A stretch of 18,313 bases of DNA from Porticoccaceae bacterium (GCA_019090225.1 JAHRWI010000040.1:1-18313); one strand, 5' to 3'. Positions 7,434 through 16,115 are shown, counted from the first letter of the stretch. Numbers and translations: made by a program. The notes: generated from the letters alone by a model not told the origin.

Positions 7434-9743
7434 TTACTGTAAAAATATCTGTCCACCTTCAATGCTATCTAAAGGCCTAACAGTGCCAATAACTTGTGCT
7501 CGGTGATAGCCCGCGTTGCGTAAATCTTGAAGGCAGTTATCGACATCGTCCATTGGCACACTGGCCAATAAACCACCTGATGTTTGCGGGTCAAAGAGCA
7601 AAGGACAAACCGGGTCTTTGCTCCAACGTTCAATATCTGCAATGCTTCGCCGTACCCGAATATTCTGTACTTGAAGGCTGCTGCTAATGCCTTTTTTAAA
7701 GCATTCGAGCGCACCATCCAGTATCGGCAATTGATTCAGCGTAATAGTTGCTCCTAGGCCCGAGGGTTTCAGCATTTCCATCAAATGACCCAACAAACCA
7801 AAACCAGTAACATCGGTACAGGCACTGGCGTTGTACTTATAAAAAATAGTCCCAGCCGCGCGGTTGGATTGCAGCATGGCCTCTATAGCTTTCGCTATCC
7901 AGACGCCTTTGGCCTGCAATTGGGCATGAGCAGCAAACAATGCGCCGGTGCCAAGCGCCTGGGTAAGAATTAAACGGTGGCCTAATTGCGGTTGAGTTTT
8001 TTGTAATAATTGCTCCTCAGAGCAAATGCCATTGACCGTAAAGCCAAGGCTTAATTCCGCACCTTCGCTGGTATGCCCCCCTATCAACGCACAAGCATTT
8101 TGGTTCAGCACATCAAGTGCACCGCTCATCACCTGCAATAAATCCCGCTCAACGATGGATTCACCAGCATAAGGTAAGGTAGCAATCGCCAGCGCGCTGT
8201 GCGGGGTGGCATTCATAGCGAATACATCACTCAGCGCGTGTTGGGCGGAAATTTGTCCAAGCACATAAGGGTCATCCAGTAGGGCACGAAAAACATCGAC
8301 ACTCTGCACCAGAAGCTGCTCAGGGGGGATTCGTACTGCACTGGCATCATCCGGTGCGTGCAAGCCCAACACCACACCCTTATGAGTTACGGGCTCCAGA
8401 CTTTTCATCACCCTGTTTAATATCAATGCGCCAACTTTTGCGCCGCAGCCGCCGCAGCGCATTGAGATACTGGGGCTATCTTCATTGTGATATGCACTGC
8501 TAATAGCTTCCGATACAAAATTAGCATCCGGCATTGTTGGCACGAGAGATAATTGGCTAAACATTCCCATAAATTTTTGATCGATCTGGTTTTTCCAACG
8601 CCACACCCAGCGACCACCAAAACTGGGAAGGACACTGCCAGGCCGACATCCCAGAGCATAGCGGTCACCACAGGCTAACAAGCTTAAGAAGGTGGCTTGG
8701 GGGCGGAAAGCTTTAAGCTTCTTTTTTAGTAGTGCATGACGTAAATTTTTAAACAGAACAGGCCCCTGACGAACAGCGAACACACCCGCCCGTGGGCGAT
8801 CAAAGTTTTGTTGTTGGGCTATGTCCCCGGCAGCGAAAACACAATCGTGGCTACTCGACTGCAAATATTGGTTAACAACGATAAAGCCGTGTTCATCAAG
8901 ATCCAGATCTGTTTGCCTGACCCAGGGCGCAGCGGAGGCGTTTGTGCACCAGAACAAGGTATCGAATGACACTTGCTCACCATTAGCCCCATATAGACTA
9001 GTGTTATCTACCCGTTCAACGCGAGTATTGTTGGTTACCTGAATCTGGTGACGAGCAAACAATTGCGCCACTTTGCGTTGTAGGCGTGGCGGATAATTTT
9101 CTGGCAAACCACTACCCTGCTGAACGAGTCTGAATTCGATGGGGCGCTTAATTGTTTTGTCATTGCTAAGTGAAAAATGCATCGCCAGAATAAGCTCAAC
9201 GCCAGCCGCACCACCACCGACAATGGTTATTCGATAAGGCCTTATATTGGAATATTGATCGTCATCTTTCGCTGAATCCCGACGCAAAGTCTCGCGTAAT
9301 GCCTGCCAGCGTGGATGAAAATCAGCAATCGGCTTAACGGGCGTCGCGAACTCCTGCGCGCCGGGAGTGCCTAAGTCTGGATTAATGCCGGTATTAATCG
9401 ACACCAAATCAAAACCCAGGGCTGTCCGCTCAGCAAATTTAATTTCTTTAGTGATTAAATTAATGCCACTTACGGTGGCCTGAATATACCGAGCCTTGAC
9501 AAATTGGCACAGCCGCATCAAATCAATATGGGTATCTTCAAGCGCATAATGCCCTGCAATCAAGCCGGGCAACATCCCTGAATAAGGTGTTAAGACCTGT
9601 GGTGAAATAAGCGTCAACCGAACGCCGGGCAAGGGTTGCATCGCCCACATTTTTAATACCAGGGCATGGCTATGACCGCCACCAATAAGAATAAGGTCTT
9701 TATAGACAGGCGCTGACGCTTCCATGGCTATGGGAGCCAACAT
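7434..9743 (-). CDS. selD: Flavoprotein-SelD fusion (selenide, water dikinase)
   Basis: A 769-residue two-domain enzyme. Residues 14-400 are an FAD/NAD-dependent oxidoreductase of the NDH-2-like group known to be fused to SelD: FAD motif LILIGGGHSH (17-26), NAD motif VGGGAAGVE (175-183) and AAGDIA (304-309). Residues 425-769 are selenophosphate synthetase, which makes selenophosphate from selenide and ATP: RCGGCGAKVG (429-438) gives the active-site Cys433 and Lys436, with GHTSEGAEL and DPQTSGGL further on. The reactive position is Cys, not selenocysteine. The oxidoreductase half may supply reduced selenium, which is not proven for this fusion. MnmH is encoded 193 bp upstream on the same strand and would use the product. 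The ATG at 9741-9743 has no Shine-Dalgarno; codon 7 is a second ATG. A short ORF overlaps the start. Confidence 0.93.
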   Translation of the reverse strand: MLAPIAMEASAPVYKDLILIGGGHSHALVLKMWAMQPLPGVRLTLISPQVLTPYSGMLPGLIAGHYALEDTHIDLMRLCQFVKARYIQATVSGINLITKEIKFAERTALGFDLVSINTGINPDLGTPGAQEFATPVKPIADFHPRWQALRETLRRDSAKDDDQYSNIRPYRITIVGGGAAGVELILAMHFSLSNDKTIKRPIEFRLVQQGSGLPENYPPRLQRKVAQLFARHQIQVTNNTRVERVDNTSLYGANGEQVSFDTLFWCTNASAAPWVRQTDLDLDEHGFIVVNQYLQSSSHDCVFAAGDIAQQQNFDRPRAGVFAVRQGPVLFKNLRHALLKKKLKAFRPQATFLSLLACGDRYALGCRPGSVLPSFGGRWVWRWKNQIDQKFMGMFSQLSLVPTMPDANFVSEAISSAYHNEDSPSISMRCGGCGAKVGALILNRVMKSLEPVTHKGVVLGLHAPDDASAVRIPPEQLLVQSVDVFRALLDDPYVLGQISAQHALSDVFAMNATPHSALAIATLPYAGESIVERDLLQVMSGALDVLNQNACALIGGHTSEGAELSLGFTVNGICSEEQLLQKTQPQLGHRLILTQALGTGALFAAHAQLQAKGVWIAKAIEAMLQSNRAAGTIFYKYNASACTDVTGFGLLGHLMEMLKPSGLGATITLNQLPILDGALECFKKGISSSLQVQNIRVRRSIADIERWSKDPVCPLLFDPQTSGGLLASVPMDDVDNCLQDLRNAGYHRAQVIGTVRPLDSIEGGQIFLQ

Positions 9744-9826
9744 ATATTTTTAGTTTTTCTGTGTGAATTAAATCTGTATGAGCTAAAAGAGACGAGCAGT
9801 GCTGCTAAAGCAGTCAATAATCCCAC
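9728..9826 (-). CDS. Possible 32-residue hydrophobic ORF overlapping the selD start
   Basis: In the mnmH-selD gap, a GTG at 9824-9826 opens a 32-codon frame ending in TAG at 9728-9730, so it runs 16 bases past the selD ATG in another frame. AAGGA stands about 8 bases upstream of the GTG, whereas selD itself has no visible ribosome site. The peptide starts with a hydrophobic run (VGLLTALAALLVSF) and ends in a basic tail (SHRKTK), like a one-helix membrane peptide. It could couple ribosomes into selD or be a small membrane protein. No family is recognised, and chance is not excluded. Confidence 0.35.
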   Translation of the reverse strand: MGLLTALAALLVSFSSYRFNSHRKTKNICWLP

Positions 9827-9936
9827 GAGTATTATCCTTATTTCAGATCGAATTTAGAGGTGATTTAATTGAGCTTAAATCTGCCAGGTCAGTTTTCTCC
9901 TAAACCTGGTCCCCCGAGACATTTTTTCTCCCGCAT

Positions 9937-11070
9937 TTATACGGATGGACAATAGCCTTCTGCCCATCGGCTCAATTCATCCTGTTGCCCTCGAAAAATT
10001 ACGCGGCCCTGGCGTTGAGATTGTTGATAGTCGTACATGGGGTCGTAGTAATCACTCAGTAGCAGCTTAATACCCGCTCTAAAACCTCCGGCATCACCGC
10101 GCTTTTCGAGGTGCGTAAGGGCATCTGTGAATTCAGCGTGCAGATATTTAAAGCGCTCGCCACCCAGGCGTCTGCGGATACGGCTGAGGTTATCAAGAAT
10201 TTGCTCACGAAATTTTGCGGGCCCTTCCTCCTCACCAAATTGGCTCTGATACTGAGGATAGGCCTGAATGATGTAGTCGTTCAAAACAATTTCGATGCGC
10301 TCAGCGATGGGCGTTTCCAATACAGCCAAAGGTGCTTGTTGCATGGCCTCAAGGAAATGCATCGGTAAATTAACACCGCCGATCATACGACCTTCATCTT
10401 CGGCAAAAAATGGCCCTTGATGCCGGTGAGCTTGTTTCATAACAGCAATGCTCAAACTATTTTCAAAGTCGATTTGGCTCGGTTGTGGGGATAACTGACG
10501 GCCAAAGGCCGAGCCACGATGATTGGCCATTGCCTCCAGATCGATAGCTCGCGATAAGTCCTTCAATACTCGGGTTTTCCCTGTACCCGTTCGCCCGGCC
10601 ACCAATACCAGCGGCAGGGTCTCTGCGCAGTGTCGATCTAATTCATCAATCAGGAAGCGGCGCATAGCTTTATAGCCGCCCTTAACCAACGGATAAGGAA
10701 AACCAGCTTCCCACACCAATTGCTGACTCAAACGTGAACGTAATCCCCCGCGAAAACAATACAGGTAGCCCCCAGGATGGCGCTCTATAAAATTCTGCCA
10801 GGCAGCGATACGTTGGCTTCGAATCGCTGGCGTTGCCAATTGCCAACCAAGCTCTATCGCCGCATTTGGGCCTTTTTGTTTATAGCAAGTGCCTACTGCC
10901 TGACGTTGTTGATCATCCAGCAGCGGAATATTCTCGCTGCAAGGAAAGGCACCTTTGTTAAATTCAACAGGTGCGCGGGTATCCATCATCGGGATGTCGT
11001 AGAGAAAAAGCTCGCGATATTGGTCAGTGTCGGGGCGTGTCATCGAGGGGGATTCTACCTCAGGACTCAT
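9937..11070 (-). CDS. mnmH: tRNA 2-selenouridine synthase MnmH (SelU/YbbB)
   Basis: A 377-residue enzyme that replaces the sulfur of 2-thiouridine at wobble position 34 of tRNAs for Lys, Glu and Gln with selenium, through a geranylated intermediate and using selenophosphate. The N-terminal rhodanese domain holds the catalytic loop YCFRGGLRS (Cys105), the equivalent of Cys97 in E. coli. The C-terminal P-loop domain has Walker A GRTGTGKT (159-166). The chosen ATG (11068-11070) has TAGGTG a few bases ahead; the ATG at codon 10 (11041-11043) is an alternative. It is 45 bp downstream of a DUF1289 gene and upstream of selD, which makes its selenium donor. The tus genes that make its 2-thiouridine substrate lie 4.4 kb away in the same window. 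Confidence 0.95.
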   Translation of the reverse strand: MSPEVESPSMTRPDTDQYRELFLYDIPMMDTRAPVEFNKGAFPCSENIPLLDDQQRQAVGTCYKQKGPNAAIELGWQLATPAIRSQRIAAWQNFIERHPGGYLYCFRGGLRSRLSQQLVWEAGFPYPLVKGGYKAMRRFLIDELDRHCAETLPLVLVAGRTGTGKTRVLKDLSRAIDLEAMANHRGSAFGRQLSPQPSQIDFENSLSIAVMKQAHRHQGPFFAEDEGRMIGGVNLPMHFLEAMQQAPLAVLETPIAERIEIVLNDYIIQAYPQYQSQFGEEEGPAKFREQILDNLSRIRRRLGGERFKYLHAEFTDALTHLEKRGDAGGFRAGIKLLLSDYYDPMYDYQQSQRQGRVIFRGQQDELSRWAEGYCPSV

Positions 11071-11115
11071 CCAGCACCTAAGGCAAAGCGGCTGGTGCTT
11101 TTGTATCCATTGACT

Positions 11116-11337
11116 CTACCCGCCTCCATCCTTGCCCAGGCTTAAATCCATATACTTCTGATATTTAAGGCGATGTTGAGTATGTCGCACTTCAGCAAGA
11201 CGAATGATTTCCTGTTTCTGTGGGTCAGTTACCGCTCGCCATTGAAGAATCTCATCAAGACTGCGAAAACAGCCTAGACAGATATCCTCCTCATTGAGGC
11301 AACAGTTTCTTATACATGGTGAGCTAATATTTACCAA
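11116..11337 (-). CDS. DUF1289 small Cys-rich protein
   Basis: A 73-residue protein with the DUF1289 signature: SPCIRNC (6-12), then CLGCFRSLDEILQW with further Cys pairs, followed by a helical segment ending in a basic region. The cysteines suggest metal binding, though the family's function is not settled to my knowledge. The start appears to be TTG at 11335-11337, because no in-frame ATG or GTG precedes the conserved SPC. It is first in the apparent DUF1289-mnmH-selD operon, with 45 bp to mnmH. Confidence 0.82.
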   Translation of the reverse strand: MVNISSPCIRNCCLNEEDICLGCFRSLDEILQWRAVTDPQKQEIIRLAEVRHTQHRLKYQKYMDLSLGKDGGG

Positions 11338-11518
11338 TGCATCACTCTGTTTGGCGGGGGCGATTATTCTTTTGATCTATTGGCGTGTGGTTGAAAATTC
11401 CAGTGTATCAGTAAGGTAATTTTAAGATCAATGAAGCTGGCCTTAAATGGGGGAGAGAAAGGGCGCATCATATATAAATCAATCGGGCGAGCCTCATTGT
11501 GACCCCTGTGTTTTTACA

Positions 11519-12640
11519 TCAATGATGATCGTGTCGCCTATTTAAAACGGTGCCACACTCCACATGGGGAGTGTAAGGAAACTGATCGAAGATAGAAAAA
11601 TGCTTGATATCGTAATGCTTAGTGAGCACCGATAAGTTTTCGTGCAGAGTTGTCGGATTGCAGGAGATATAAATAATATTATCAAAGCGGTGCAGTAGGT
11701 CGAGAGTTTCGTCATCCAGGCCAGCGCGAGGTGGATCGACAAACACGGTTGAGAACTTGTAGTTATCCAGATCGATCTGCTTTAGTCGGCGAAAGGGCCT
11801 AACTTTTTGCAGGGCCTGGGTAATATCTTCACTGGACATTCGCACTAATTCAACATTATTTATCTGGTTTTTATCGAGATTAAACAGTGCTGAGTTGACC
11901 GAGACTTTGGCGATTTCTGTGGCAAATACGCGCTTATAGTTTTGAGCGAGGGGCAGGGTGAAATTTCCGTTGCCGCAGTAGAGTTCAAGTAAGTCACCAC
12001 CAAATAATCGGCTTTTGTCCACCGCCCAGCTGAGCATTTTTTCATTGACCCGACCGTTGGGCTGAGTGAAGCCGGTTTCAATCTGCTGGTAGTGATAATC
12101 CTTGCCCGCGACATTCAGAGTTTCAGTGACGTAGTCTTTATTGAGCACGATTTTTTGTTTGCGGCTGCGGCCAATAATATCGGCAGCCAATGTTTTTGTT
12201 AGCGCGACGGCTTCGGCCTCCCAGATGTCATCGAGAGGACGGTGGTAGAGCAGGGTGATCAGTGCCTGGCCGCTGAGTGTGGTCAGGAATTCAACACTGA
12301 ATAAGCGGCGGCGCAGAATATCACTGGCGTTAATTGCGCTAAGCAAGGGCGGCATAAGCGAATTGATCAGCTCGGAAGCCACTGTGAAGTCCTCGATGAT
12401 ATAGGGTTTTTTATAGTCACCGGGGTGGTACATGGCGTAGTGGGCAAGATTTCCTTCGTGCCAGATTTTAAATTCGCAGCGCAGACGATAGTGGATGGGT
12501 TCGGAGCCAAAGACTTCGATGTTAGGTAAGGCAATGTTTTCAAATTGCTTTTTTACGGTTAACAGTTTTTTCTTGAGTTGATTCTGGTACTGGGAAGGAT
12601 CGGGATTTGCGGATTTGTTCGATTTGTTGAATAGGGTCAC
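11519..12640 (-). CDS. trmA: tRNA (uracil54-C5)-methyltransferase TrmA
   Basis: This SAM-dependent enzyme makes ribothymidine at position 54 in the T-loop of tRNAs. Family motifs are clear: LLELYCGNGNF (SAM site), FVDPPRAGLD, YISCNPTTL with the catalytic Cys, and HVECG with the general-base Glu. I prefer the GTG start at 12638-12640, which gives 373 residues. AGAGAGAT precedes it, and numbering from it puts the nucleophile at Cys327 and the base at Glu361, close to Cys324 and Glu358 of the 366-residue E. coli enzyme. The frame is open further to an ATG at 12719-12721, but those 27 extra residues match nothing in the family and lack a ribosome site. Divergent from the yjbQ-like gene. Confidence 0.93.
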   Translation of the reverse strand: MTLFNKSNKSANPDPSQYQNQLKKKLLTVKKQFENIALPNIEVFGSEPIHYRLRCEFKIWHEGNLAHYAMYHPGDYKKPYIIEDFTVASELINSLMPPLLSAINASDILRRRLFSVEFLTTLSGQALITLLYHRPLDDIWEAEAVALTKTLAADIIGRSRKQKIVLNKDYVTETLNVAGKDYHYQQIETGFTQPNGRVNEKMLSWAVDKSRLFGGDLLELYCGNGNFTLPLAQNYKRVFATEIAKVSVNSALFNLDKNQINNVELVRMSSEDITQALQKVRPFRRLKQIDLDNYKFSTVFVDPPRAGLDDETLDLLHRFDNIIYISCNPTTLHENLSVLTKHYDIKHFSIFDQFPYTPHVECGTVLNRRHDHH

Positions 12641-12818
12641 GAAATCTCTCTTGCAATAAAGGCTTAATCGGAATGGGTTTGCGGGGCTGAAACCTCGCCC
12701 AGTTACCGGGAAAGTGGACATCTGTCAGTCGCTAATGTGGTCTATTATAACGGCATATGGGCCTGTGTACGGGTAAGGCTTTGACCGATTCCACAATATA
12801 TAAGGTGAGTACGGGAAG

Positions 12819-13226
12819 ATGATTAAAACGATCACGGTAGCTGTCGATGGGCAGGGCTTGCATGATATTACCGACGCTATCGTACAGGTAGTGGATGAAG
12901 CAGGTTGGTACGAAGGCCTGTGCACCCTTTATATCCAGCATACTTCTGCAAGCTTATTGATTCAGGAAAACTACGATGCTTCGGCTCGCCATGACCTGGA
13001 AGCCTGGCTGAATCGCCTGGTGCCTGAGAATGATCCCCTATACACCCACACCCTTGAGGGGGCTGATGATATGCCCGCCCATATTAAAGCGGCGTTAACA
13101 GCGACTAGCCCGGCGATTCCGATTGTCGACAATAAGCTCGCACTGGGTGCCTGGCAGGGTGTTTTTTTGTGGGAACATCGGCGTCAGGGGGGGCAGCGTA
13201 AGATCATTATTCATCTGGCTTCGTGA
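12819..13226 (+). CDS. YjbQ family protein (UPF0047, secondary thiamine-phosphate synthase type)
   Basis: A 135-residue protein of the widespread YjbQ/UPF0047 family. Hallmarks are IQHTSASLLIQEN (about 39-51), the EGADDMPAHIK segment (about 80-90) and LGAWQGVFLWEHR near the C-terminus. E. coli YjbQ has a weak thiamine-phosphate-synthase side activity, and the physiological role is unclear. GGGAAG lies just ahead of the ATG at 12819. It is transcribed away from trmA through a short intergenic region (12722-12818 if the longer trmA frame is used). Confidence 0.9.
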   Translation: MIKTITVAVDGQGLHDITDAIVQVVDEAGWYEGLCTLYIQHTSASLLIQENYDASARHDLEAWLNRLVPENDPLYTHTLEGADDMPAHIKAALTATSPAIPIVDNKLALGAWQGVFLWEHRRQGGQRKIIIHLAS

Positions 13227-13343
13227 GCGGCGCTGCCTGTTCTTGTGTTGAGTCCGATCTAGTAACATAATCGCCAGCGATCTAGCGGATTTGCGTCTGT
13301 ATAGAGAGCAGAATAAAAAACGGGGAGTTAATGCCAGGAGGCT

Positions 13344-13402
13344 AGGTCTGTAAGGCAAGGTCTGTAAACAAGACCAGCAAGCAGGCTCTGTAAACAAGAC
13401 CA
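13344..13402. repeat. Tandem dyad-symmetric repeats upstream of the aldehyde dehydrogenase
   Basis: Two near-identical units, GGTCTGTAAACAAGACC at 13359-13375 and GCTCTGTAAACAAGACC at 13385-13401, are spaced exactly 26 bp apart. A third partial unit (AGGTCTGTAAG, 13344-13354) lies upstream. Each full unit has an internal dyad (GGTCT...AGACC in the first) around TGTAAACA. The set ends about 50 bp before the ALDH start codon, a typical operator or activator placement. Confidence 0.6.
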
Positions 13403-13450
13403 CCTAATAAATAAGCAAACTAATCTATAAATCAAAGAACGGGGAAGACC

Positions 13451-14947
13451 ATGTCATACCAACGACCAGTTTTTAAAGACCAGTACGAAAATTACATCGG
13501 CGGCAAATGGGTGCCACCGGTCGATGGCAATTATTTTGAAGACACCTCGCCCATTGATGGCGAGTTGGTGACCCGTATTCCTCAGTCCAACAGCAAGGAT
13601 ATTGACCTGGCGATTGATGCCGCCTGGGAAGCCGCTGCTACCTGGAGCAAATCCACCGCCGCCGAGCGCAGCATGTTGTTGTTCCGTATCGCTGATCGCA
13701 TCGAGGAAAATATCGAGCAAATAGCGGTTGTCGAAACCTGTGATAACGGCAAAGGTATCCGTGAAACTCTGGGTGCGGATTTACCCCTGGTTATCGACGA
13801 GTTCCGTTATTTCGCTGGTTGTATTCGCACTGAGGCCGGTAGCGTTACCCATATTGATCCCGAGCTGGTGAGCATGGAGGTCCACGAACCCCTCGGCGTT
13901 GTGGGCGCGATTATTCCCTGGAACTTCCCTCTGCTTATGGCTGCGTGGAAAATTGTTCCCGCTCTGGCGACAGGTAATTGCATGGTGCTTAAGCCTGCGG
14001 AACAAACCCCAGTGTCTATTTTGATTATGCTTGAGATTATCGGTGATCTACTGCCGCCGGGTGTGCTCAACGTGGTCAATGGCTTTGGTGCTGAAGCGGG
14101 TAAATCCCTGGCCAGTCATCCCGGTATTAAAAAGATCGCTTTCACTGGTGAAACTACAACCGGCCGTTTGATCAGCCAGTATGCGTCGGAAAACATTATT
14201 CCGGTATCACTGGAGCTGGGCGGTAAGTCACCAAACATCTTCCTCGAAAGCGTTATGGCCGAAGACGATGAATTTCTCGACAAAGCCATCGAAGGTCTGG
14301 TGCTATTTGCCTTGAATCAGGGCCAGGTTTGTACTTGCCCATCTCGGGCGCTGATTCAGGAAAGCATCTATGAGAAGTTCATGGCGAAATGTCTGCCCCG
14401 CGTTGCAGCGATCACCATGGGCGACCCCTATGAATTGACCACCATGATGGGTGCTCAGGCGTCCAACGATCAGCACCAGAAGATTATGAGTTACCTGGAT
14501 ATCGGCAAGCAGGAAGGTGCCGAGTTGCTATGCGGCGGTAATGTTTTTAATCACGATCAATACCCCGGTGGTTACTATATCGAGCCAACCGTCTTCAAGG
14601 GTCACAACAAGATGCGCATCTTCCAGGAAGAAATTTTTGGGCCGGTGCTAAGTGTGACCACCTTTAAAGATGAGGCCGAAGCCCTGGAAATTGCCAACGA
14701 CACCCTTTATGGCCTGGGTTCCGGGGTTTGGACTCGAGATATTCATCAGGCTCAGAATTTTATAGATGGCATCGAAGCCGGCCGGGTATGGGTGAATTGT
14801 TATCATGTCTATCCATCTGGAGCATCGTTTGGTGGCTACAAAAACTCCGGTATCGGTCGTGAGAATCATCACATGATGCTGAATAACTATCGCAACACTA
14901 AAAACGTGCTGGTGTCCTACAACAAAAACAAAATGGGCTTTTTCTAG
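13451..14947 (+). CDS. NAD-dependent aldehyde dehydrogenase, ExaC/AldB type
   Basis: A 498-residue aldehyde dehydrogenase that oxidises an aldehyde, probably acetaldehyde or another short-chain aldehyde, to the acid with NAD(P). Catalytic elements are complete: oxyanion Asn158 in IIPWNFP, general base Glu255 in SLELGGKSPN, and nucleophile Cys294 in NQGQVCTCPSR. The GQVCTCPSR version is typical of the bacterial ExaC/AldB/AcoD subgroup used in ethanol and acetoin metabolism. GGGGAAG just before ATG 13451 is a good ribosome site. A DUF779 gene, the usual companion of this subgroup, follows after 54 bp. Repeated dyads at 13359-13401 are the likely control region. Confidence 0.93.
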   Translation: MSYQRPVFKDQYENYIGGKWVPPVDGNYFEDTSPIDGELVTRIPQSNSKDIDLAIDAAWEAAATWSKSTAAERSMLLFRIADRIEENIEQIAVVETCDNGKGIRETLGADLPLVIDEFRYFAGCIRTEAGSVTHIDPELVSMEVHEPLGVVGAIIPWNFPLLMAAWKIVPALATGNCMVLKPAEQTPVSILIMLEIIGDLLPPGVLNVVNGFGAEAGKSLASHPGIKKIAFTGETTTGRLISQYASENIIPVSLELGGKSPNIFLESVMAEDDEFLDKAIEGLVLFALNQGQVCTCPSRALIQESIYEKFMAKCLPRVAAITMGDPYELTTMMGAQASNDQHQKIMSYLDIGKQEGAELLCGGNVFNHDQYPGGYYIEPTVFKGHNKMRIFQEEIFGPVLSVTTFKDEAEALEIANDTLYGLGSGVWTRDIHQAQNFIDGIEAGRVWVNCYHVYPSGASFGGYKNSGIGRENHHMMLNNYRNTKNVLVSYNKNKMGFF

Positions 14948-15001
14948 GCAGCAACTTGCTGAGTAAGCTGACCTTAAAATGCGGCTTGGAGGGGTGACGA
15001 T

Positions 15002-15400
15002 ATGGCGAGCGAAGAATTTGAAGAAGGCGGATACGTCGAGCGAGTCAGTATCACCCCTGCCGCTGAGAAGGTGATCGATCAACTGCGGGAAAAACACGGC
15101 GAGCTGATGTTTCACCAAAGCGGTGGTTGTTGTGATGGCACGGCACCGATGTGTTTTGCCATTGATGACTTCAAAATCGGTGCCCGTGATGTTTGCCTGG
15201 GAGAAATCCACGGCTGCAAGTTTTACATGGGTGGTGATCAGTTTGAATATTATAAAAACTGTGAAACCATTGTTGATGTTGTAGCGGGGCGGGGTGCCAG
15301 TTTTTCTCTGGAGATCCCTTTGGGCCTGCGGTTTTTGACTACTTCGCGCCTGTATGAAGATGCTGAGCTGGATCGGGTTCGATCTGTAGCTGTAGCTTGA
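15002..15400 (+). CDS. DUF779 family protein
   Basis: A 132-residue protein of DUF779, a family repeatedly found beside ExaC/AldB-type aldehyde dehydrogenases. It has a Cys-rich patch HQSGGCCDGTAPMCF (about 37-51), then the conserved GCKFYMGGDQFEYYKN segment. The cysteines suggest metal binding or redox sensitivity; a biochemical role is not established as far as I know. TTGGAGGGG lies about 7 bases upstream of the ATG, one of the strongest ribosome sites in the window. It is probably co-transcribed with the aldehyde dehydrogenase. It meets tusE tail to tail; no clear terminator hairpin was seen in the 55-bp gap. Confidence 0.88.
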   Translation: MASEEFEEGGYVERVSITPAAEKVIDQLREKHGELMFHQSGGCCDGTAPMCFAIDDFKIGARDVCLGEIHGCKFYMGGDQFEYYKNCETIVDVVAGRGASFSLEIPLGLRFLTTSRLYEDAELDRVRSVAVA

Positions 15401-15455
15401 TGGTCGGTTTTGAACTTATTGGCTGCAAATTGTTGGCTGAAGGAAACGACAAGCG

Positions 15456-15785
15456 TTAGAGACAATTCTCCGGTTTTGGCAGCCCGGCAATTTTACTGGC
15501 CACTCTGGCTGGGCTGGGTGGAAATAGTTGCATCAGATAAATACTGCGGCCCTTGTCTTTACCCAACTTTAGTTTGACGAATTTAACCAGCGGGCGCATG
15601 GCGGGGGATAGCTCGAAGGTAGCGTAGAACTCTCGCAGTAGTTCAATAATCTCCCAATGTCTGTCATCGAGTACGATACTCTCCTGTTCAGCCAGAACCT
15701 CGGCTACAGCCTGGCTCCAGTCGTTAAGAGACAGGAGATGACCATCGTCATCTACGCTCAGGGCTTTAGTGTTTACATCCGTCAT
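15456..15785 (-). CDS. tusE: Sulfurtransferase TusE (DsrC family)
   Basis: A 109-residue DsrC/TusE protein. It accepts persulfide sulfur from TusBCD and hands it to MnmA, which thiolates U34 of tRNAs. The C-terminal arm ends GLPKPENCL with the active Cys108 as the penultimate residue, as in TusE. Only that single C-terminal Cys is present, which fits TusE rather than the two-Cys DsrC of sulfur oxidisers. It is last in the tusDCBE run, 9 bp after tusB. Confidence 0.93.
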   Translation of the reverse strand: MTDVNTKALSVDDDGHLLSLNDWSQAVAEVLAEQESIVLDDRHWEIIELLREFYATFELSPAMRPLVKFVKLKLGKDKGRSIYLMQLFPPSPARVASKIAGLPKPENCL

Positions 15786-15794
15786 GGCGGGTAC

Positions 15795-16115
15795 TCAATA
15801 CCAGTTAAGCACTTTGTTGGCCTCAACGACCAGATCAACAAATTCATGGTCGCTAAGCAATTTGAATGCGGATTGTTCTGAGATAGCTTCTAGACCCCGT
15901 GCTTCTGCATCTGGGCGTAAGGTATAAAAGCCAACCTGGGATGCTAATAAGCGTTGTATAAAGCTATGCAGTGAGGGCAGTGCATCGGTGGCGATGGTAG
16001 CTCCGTAAACCCCATCTTCAATCAAAATAACTTTATCACCCGCTGATACTCGATTCAGGCAGTCTGACAGACATTGGCTGCTGTACGGGGATTTGTTAAC
16101 GGTATGCAGGATCAT
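15795..16115 (-). CDS. tusB: Sulfurtransferase complex subunit TusB (DsrH family)
   Basis: A 106-residue member of the DsrH/TusB family and part of the TusBCD heterohexamer that relays sulfur in the cytoplasm. Recognisable are the start MILHTVNKSPY, the central segment DKVILIEDGVYGA and the closing LVVEANKVLNWY. Its ATG shares one base with the tusC stop (TGATG), so translation is coupled. Gene order tusD-tusC-tusB-tusE supports the call. Confidence 0.9.
   Translation of the reverse strand: MILHTVNKSPYSSQCLSDCLNRVSAGDKVILIEDGVYGATIATDALPSLHSFIQRLLASQVGFYTLRPDAEARGLEAISEQSAFKLLSDHEFVDLVVEANKVLNWY

Noticed and set aside
8426..8470. Possible selenocysteine codon in SelD
   Set aside because: The active-site position reads a normal Cys codon and the frame is open throughout, with no in-frame TGA.
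12641..12721. Longer TrmA beginning at the ATG at 12721
   Set aside because: The extra 27 residues have no family match and no ribosome site. The GTG at 12640 has an AGAGAG-type site and gives catalytic positions close to the E. coli enzyme.
13344..13402. Repeats upstream of the aldehyde dehydrogenase as a CRISPR array
   Set aside because: Only two full units about 17 bp long with 9-bp gaps; no spacers of normal size and no cas genes.
13227..13450. Sigma-54 promoter for the aldehyde dehydrogenase
   Set aside because: No TGGCAC-N5-TTGC-like pair was found in the interval by eye.
15401..15455. Terminator between the DUF779 gene and tusE
   Set aside because: Only 4-bp imperfect stems can be drawn; no hairpin with a T-run on either strand.
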